NCBI GenBank assembly: GCA_034620365.1
Contig: JAQGEQ010000015.1
Location: forward strand, 62,001-126,000
DNA length: 64,000 nucleotides
Origin: Pegea sp. RAD2-039
Lineage: Eukaryota; Chordata; Thaliacea; Salpida; Salpidae
Direction: 5' to 3'
Part shown: in pieces, positions 58,699 to 64,000 of the stretch
Position numbering within the stretch: the first letter of the stretch is position 1
Layout: the number at the start of each line of letters is the position of its first letter
The notes under the pieces: generated by a model
What the model saw: only the letters and a program-made list of their open reading frames with translations
The model's database searches: none
What the model was told of the DNA's origin: nothing
Position numbers and translations under genes: made by a program

Positions 58699-61555
58699 TA
58701 AATTGAAGAAAGATTAGATAAAAATGAGAGTTGGCCAATTGAAGTTACAACTAACTGATGAAAAAGTTTTATGAGTGAAGCATAAAACATATTTCTAGTA
58801 GGAAAGCCATGAGAGATATTACTATTCTTGATTATTTTGGATTAATTTTTTTACTTATTTGATATCACATTTGTATCTTTGAGGTCTAAAAGCATCTAAT
58901 ATTTGGATAGCTAAACTTGTTCATACAAGAAGTGATTACTTAAAACCGATATTATACGAAGAACATCTTCTTTCTATTTAAGTAATAATAAATCTGACCT
59001 TTTGCTTAGAAACCAATACTTTGATATAAAGACACTAAAGACTGTTAATCAAATTTTTACTTTTTAAAATAATTTCTAATCTTTAAGATTATATTGCTAC
59101 TCGTTTTGTTTAAAGTACTTTCTAACTTTAATAATATTTAAATTTTCGAATCGAATTTTTGTAACTGAGTTTGTAAAATGAAAATTCAAACTACTGCCTT
59201 TAATCTTGTACAGCAATCAATATTTGTTGTACTTCAGCACTTTGAAAAAAGGTTTTACAGCGACCTTACATAGCCAAAATATAATGTATTATGCATAAGT
59301 GAGAATCAAAATTAATTTTTTTTTAGTTTGAATGAAACTTCACTATTAAATTTTAAAATTCAGATTTGAAAATTTGATATGTTTCTATGATCTCATTTAG
59401 AAAGTTTATCGTTGTAATAACTTTAATTTAACTTTTAATGCACTATAAAGCATCATTCATCTTAGTAAGTCAAGGAAATCATGGTTAGAATATAAAATTA
59501 TTGTTAATAAAAGCTTTAAATGTTTCATGCAAATTTATTGCTTTTCGTGGTCCATCATATTTTTTTGAAAACAATCACTCAACATAAAAACAATTGAAAG
59601 CATATACCGCAGACAATTTTATAGAATGTTATAATAAGGTCTTCACTATAATTTATGACATCATTTCTAATCAAAGTGATTTTTCTTGTCTTTTCACTTT
59701 GATAGATTTTACAATTTGATTAGTATTTGATTCTATTTTTCTTATTGAAATTAAGAAAGAAAAATAATTTGTCAAATTTGTTAATTTCATTCAATTTTCT
59801 TAAGTTGTTGCTTTCAGTTAGAAACAAAACTAGCCGACTCATCAACATTTTTAATTATTTTATATCTAAAGTATTTTAAATAAAGGTAATATGTTTGCCA
59901 TTGACAAGCAAAAAGTCTTGCGCTTAGGAGAGATTATGAACTTTGACGAAGCTTTTTCCTCAAAGATTTTTTAGTTGTGGTTTTCTTACTGTCGAAAAGC
60001 GATAAACTAGATATCAATTTATAATATTTTCTATATGATTATAAAATGATGTATTTTATGTGAAATTATAATATCGTTGCGAAATACAATGAATGATTTT
60101 TACAGAAACCGTTTTATTTGTATCTTCTTATAAATTAAAGCAAATATCTTTCATCAGTTCTCAGTGTTCAACTAGTTTACTTAAACAATGTTTTCTTAGG
60201 AATGAACAGTCCGTATAGATTTTAATCTTTCAAGAGTTTATTCATCACTTACTGCAGAGTTGTATAACTTACCGATGAATACCATTAGCTCTAGATACCT
60301 GCTGCAAAAAGATTTAACGTTTTCTTTGAAATGTTCAGCAGGTTGAAAGAAATACTACTACATCAGTTTAATTAAGTTTTATAAATGGTAGACTAGGCTT
60401 TACAACTTTAGTATTCATCATAATAAAACGTGTTATAAAACATTATGTTCTGAAATTCAAATATTTTTTTTTTACTAAGCTCATATAATATTTATAAATA
60501 TCAAAAAAAAGTAATCTAATGTTTCATTTTTTTGTTACTGAGTCATAAACGCTTTTTGAAAGTTATACAACTATAAAAATGCATTATACAACTTTAAATA
60601 GTAATAAGTTAAATCATTTTTTGTATCGATATTTTGCTAATATTTTAAAATATTATTCTACTTTTTTAAAGAAGTTTGATTACCACAATTTTTGACATCT
60701 TGTATCTCAACTGAACTGAATAAACTGACTGACTCCGTCATGCTTGCTGCGGCTATTACCAGTAAATAAAAATTTTAAACAAGATTGCAGATAAATAATC
60801 GAATTATTTCCCTTTTACAAATAAACAATTAACTAAATATTCTTTAGTACTTGCTAATCTTCAATCCAAAATACATTTATAGGTGGTTTCAAGTTAATAT
60901 CAACATAATTGTTCAAATTAACAAATGATACCAGCAATTAGTTATTAATGCACTAAGTATTCTGAAGTTTTTGGGGCTAGTCGATTTATTCATTTTCTTG
61001 TGAAAGATATAAATCTTTAGGATGACATTAGGTCATCAACAACACCACAAGTAATTTTATAGCTGCGAGTTTAAAGTAAGGTTGTTTTCATCTTGGTTTC
61101 AGCTTATTTGAGGTAAGCATAATATGATTTTGTTTAATTTCTAAAAAAGGAAATATGACTTATTACAAACGAATGAAATATTATTGTATTAGTTGTTGAG
61201 TTTTAAAAAAAATGAAGCGGCTAAATAGAAGTAGGAAAATTTCAGCATTATACAAATTATAGTCAGCAAAAATTTGAGAATAATTTCAATTTTGCTGTCA
61301 AACGCTAATGCTAATAATTAAAAGTAGATTTAACAGAATTATAAGAATAACAGATAATAGTAGATTAGAGAAACAGTAAAACAATCGTTTGTCATTAAAT
61401 CTGAGTTTGATAACAATTCAGTTTTTGTAAACTTTTTAATTTATTAATCTCTGCAATTTTTATTTGTTATATAAAATTAAAGTTGGATGAACTACTTTAG
61501 TTTTTTTAATAAAATAGGCTAGAGATAGTTTACACCAATTTGGTAAAAAGGCCTT
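58699..61555. other. Hox13 3' UTR and AT-rich intergenic DNA
   Basis: No gene was seen. AATAAA-type signals are frequent (one near 58986) and cannot be told from background. No seed match for the mir-196-like or mir-10-like hairpins was noticed in the first kilobase after the stop. Confidence 0.45.
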
Positions 61556-61589
61556 GTGAGTTTGGTTAATGACAACACTTCTAGTAGAC

Positions 61590-61810
61590 GCAAAACTCTG
61601 AATTTAAAACCGGGATTGGAGCCTCGTAGGCAGTTCGTCACTGTACTCAGTGTGGTTTTGGCAACTCCTGCGACGCCAGCTGGGCGTAGCTACATCAGTC
61701 CTTCTATTCCGCTGCATAACCTTGTTGGTGTAGAGAGTGGAATCCTGCTGCATTGGCAACAAGTGGATCTCCATAACATCTGCCCTGGCACATATATGCA
61801 TGGCTCGTTC
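61590..61810. other. GC-richer island of unknown nature
   Basis: About 220 bases are clearly richer in G and C than anything within kilobases, with open frames on both strands. The plus frame 61556..61834 and the minus frame 61801..61604 are each free of stops. The minus frame reads more like protein (MEIHLLPMQQDSTLYTNKVM and then an Arg-rich stretch), but no domain is recognised and no clear splice sites frame it. It could be a fragment of a mobile element, a degenerate exon, or a conserved regulatory block. Confidence 0.35.
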
Positions 61811-61834
61811 AATACTATTACCCTTTGCAATTAA

Positions 61835-63059
61835 AATAGTTTCAATTTTCTATTGTTCTTATTCATCAAGTTATTTCATAATTTTAACTATGTTTATGTG
61901 TTATCTTATAAAGATTGTTTTTCAAATCTTTAATGCTTCACTTCATAAAAATTTAAAATCTATTTTGACTATATTCTTATTTATTAAAACTTTATTATTA
62001 GTTTTAATGTCTTCTCATAAATCATTTTATATAACCACCAATAAAAATTTCAAAGACCAAAACATAAAGTTCATTATTTAAGTAACGCTTTATTTGAAAT
62101 TAAATTTATATAATCTTCAAGTTCATTTATTGTTTTATTTTAAAATCAACTTAACTAAAAACAGTTTTATTTGTATTGTAAACATAACAATACTTTGATG
62201 ACATTTTGAAATAGTAACTTTAATCTTTTAAAAAGAGATTGGTATTTAAAAAGAAGATATTTACAAAATCAATCATTTTAAGCCTATGTAATACGAGATG
62301 CACATCGATTTGATGTTTACTTTTAAAATTAGAGGTAGAAACTAAGAATGCATTGTCTTTTATTCTTAATAAATAATAAATTAATTATGGAAAGTGAAAG
62401 CGAACAGCTTGGCCAAACCTTATATTGTTATGACTAATCCACTCTGAATAACTGACGAGTATTGATTAGCTTATCAGAAATAAGATATTCCAATAGTTTT
62501 TAAGTATACACAAGTATTAGCATTAAAAATTTGTAAAATGTCTCGATATTTTTTCTGAAACTATTATTTAAGTCTTAGCTTTACCAGAGCTATTTTTTAA
62601 ACACTCTTATTTTTATAATCTGTCAAATAATCTATACTGCTTTATTTACGCTATAATACTTAGTCATTTTAGAAATTTTATAAAATTGCAGATTTATCAA
62701 TTCAGATAATTATTTTATTAAATAGAATAAATATTTCTCATCAGCAAAATCTTCCTAAGCTGAAAAATTTGTCTACTTTACCTAAATATTTATATTGATT
62801 ATTTATATATTTATATTTTGATTAAACCCTTACTTACTTATCATTAATCATAATTAACTTAAATTGCTCGTAATAACTTGTTTGTAAAGTATTTACATTG
62901 TAAATCACACGAATCAGTGTTTAATGTAGTCTCTCAATAATTAGTTGAAACAGCAATCGTTATCATTAAACATTAAATGCAAAACGTAGTGAAGCAAGAA
63001 GTACATTTTCTTCACTTGTAGAAAGTAAACAACAAGTTCCGACAATTAAGAATATCTTC
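61835..63059. other. AT-rich DNA downstream of the vWA gene
   Basis: Contains the 3' UTR of the minus-strand gene that ends at 63060. TTTATT (AATAAA on the minus strand) occurs at 62641..62646 among other candidates. Nothing else was recognised. Confidence 0.45.
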
Positions 63060-64000
63060 TTATTGTGTCAGGCACAACAAACTAATAACTTTATTCCTTG
63101 CTGAAATCAGCTCTTGTGGTGTACTACCTCTAAATTGTAACAAGGTATCCGGGGTAATTGATGTTGCTGTGGTCTTACTTGCATCGTCATTTGGTGTAAC
63201 TACCACTATAGTAGCACCCTTTCTTCGTAGCTTATTTGCATATTCAGTAGTTTTATCATTGCTAACACCTTTTAATTAAAATGAAAATTTACAAATTAGT
63301 TTGTTTAAATCATACTCAAAATATGTTATTACCTCCAGAAAAGAATACAATGACCTTCAAAGCGTTTTGACGGAATGCAAATCCTTTACTGCTGTAGTTA
63401 AAAAACATATGATCGATATATTTAAAAGCGAACCCAGCCCTAGATCTATACCCGCCTTTAAATTTGATCTTACGTATTCCAGAAGAAACCTGTTCTTTAT
63501 TTGGGTACCTAAAGTTTACTATTAGTTAAATACTGAAACAATCGTATAATATATTCGAGTTACCTCGCAAATGTAAAGATAAACTCTGCCAAGTTACTAT
63601 ATTTAACTGCAGCAACTCTTGAATTGGGAATAGACATTTCAGAAACAATTTGTTGAGCAAACTCACGAGTCAACATAAATCTGTTACTCGGTCCGTATTT
63701 AGATGTATCAAGCGCAAAAATCAGATCGATTGGGCTAGTTTTACAAAGTGCGCTAGCCTGTCCAGACAATGGAGAAACCATCGTCGCTTTAAGGTTGCTG
63801 TAAGATAAAAAAAAATTAAAGATCATTTAGTTATTTAAGCGCAAATTTGATGTTACCGAACAGTGATTTTATAGCATAGCAAAGAAGATAGGTCTTTCAG
63901 CTCGATGGACTGTTGAACAGTTTTAGTTTCAAGTAATCTCTTTCCTTTACAATCAGTGAGTTTAACCTTGAAAGTAGAGCTGGTAGCATTCCATTTCAAT
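63060..64000 (-). CDS. Extracellular-type protein with fibronectin III and C-terminal von Willebrand factor A domain (5' end outside window)
   Basis: Four exons in transcript order, 64000..63857, 63797..63564, 63508..63333 and 63268..63060, join in frame into the last 253 residues, ending at TAA. The first exon reads LKWNATSSTFKVKLTDCKGK and ends YKITVR, the E-F-G strand pattern of a fibronectin type III module. The next exons form a vWA fold: PIDLIFALDTSKYGPSNRFM, helix LTREFAQQIVSEM, VAAVKYSN, then IRKIKFKGGYRSRAGFAFKY, then VIVFFSGG and GATIVVVTPND. The metal-binding MIDAS is degraded. DxSxS is DTSKY, the usual Thr of GGxT is missing, and the DG of the T-D-G motif is SG. Metal-dependent ligand binding is therefore unlikely. 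The protein probably acts in the matrix or at the cell surface. The N-terminus and any signal peptide lie outside the window. Confidence 0.85.

Overview
This is an AT-rich, intron-containing animal genome window. The best guess for the source is a tunicate (ascidian). The evidence is two posterior Hox genes that resemble Hox12 and Hox13 standing together with no other Hox gene, small GT-AG introns mixed with large ones, and miRNA-like hairpins with miR-196 and miR-10 seeds beside Hox12. In Ciona, Hox12 and Hox13 are known to be linked to each other and separated from the other Hox genes. The species cannot be named from sequence alone.

Layout. 0.1-0.5 kb: 3' end of a dead non-LTR retrotransposon, minus strand. 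4.0-5.9 kb: a ten-exon NKAP gene. 5.9-13.2 kb: nothing recognisable. 13.2-15.0 kb: an unrecognised single-pass membrane protein of about 510 residues, preceded by a short upstream ORF whose stop overlaps its start codon. 19.0-27.8 kb: two tandem group I p21-activated kinase genes (505 and 555 residues), each with an Nck-type SH3 ligand, CRIB motif and complete kinase domain. Their kinase-core exons and some flanking introns are almost identical while the rest has diverged, which points to recent gene conversion.

31.2-31.4 kb: two adjacent pre-miRNA-like hairpins. The first starts with UAGGUAGU, the 5' end of miR-196. The second starts with UACCCUGUA, the 5' end of miR-10. These are the two classic Hox-cluster microRNA families, and here they sit about 3.5 kb from a Hox gene. 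This is the most interesting object in the window.

35.0-37.6 kb (minus) is a three-exon Hox12-like gene and 52.5-58.7 kb (plus) a three-exon Hox13-like gene. They are head to head across 14.9 kb with no convincing gene, which holds four perfect TGACGTCA palindromes. A second copy of the retrotransposon 3' end lies antisense in Hox13 intron 2. A GC-richer island of unknown nature lies at 61.6-61.8 kb. The window ends inside a minus-strand gene with a fibronectin III segment and a C-terminal von Willebrand A domain.

All exon boundaries were read by eye from splice consensus, reading-frame continuity and protein family knowledge. No alignment or folding program was run.
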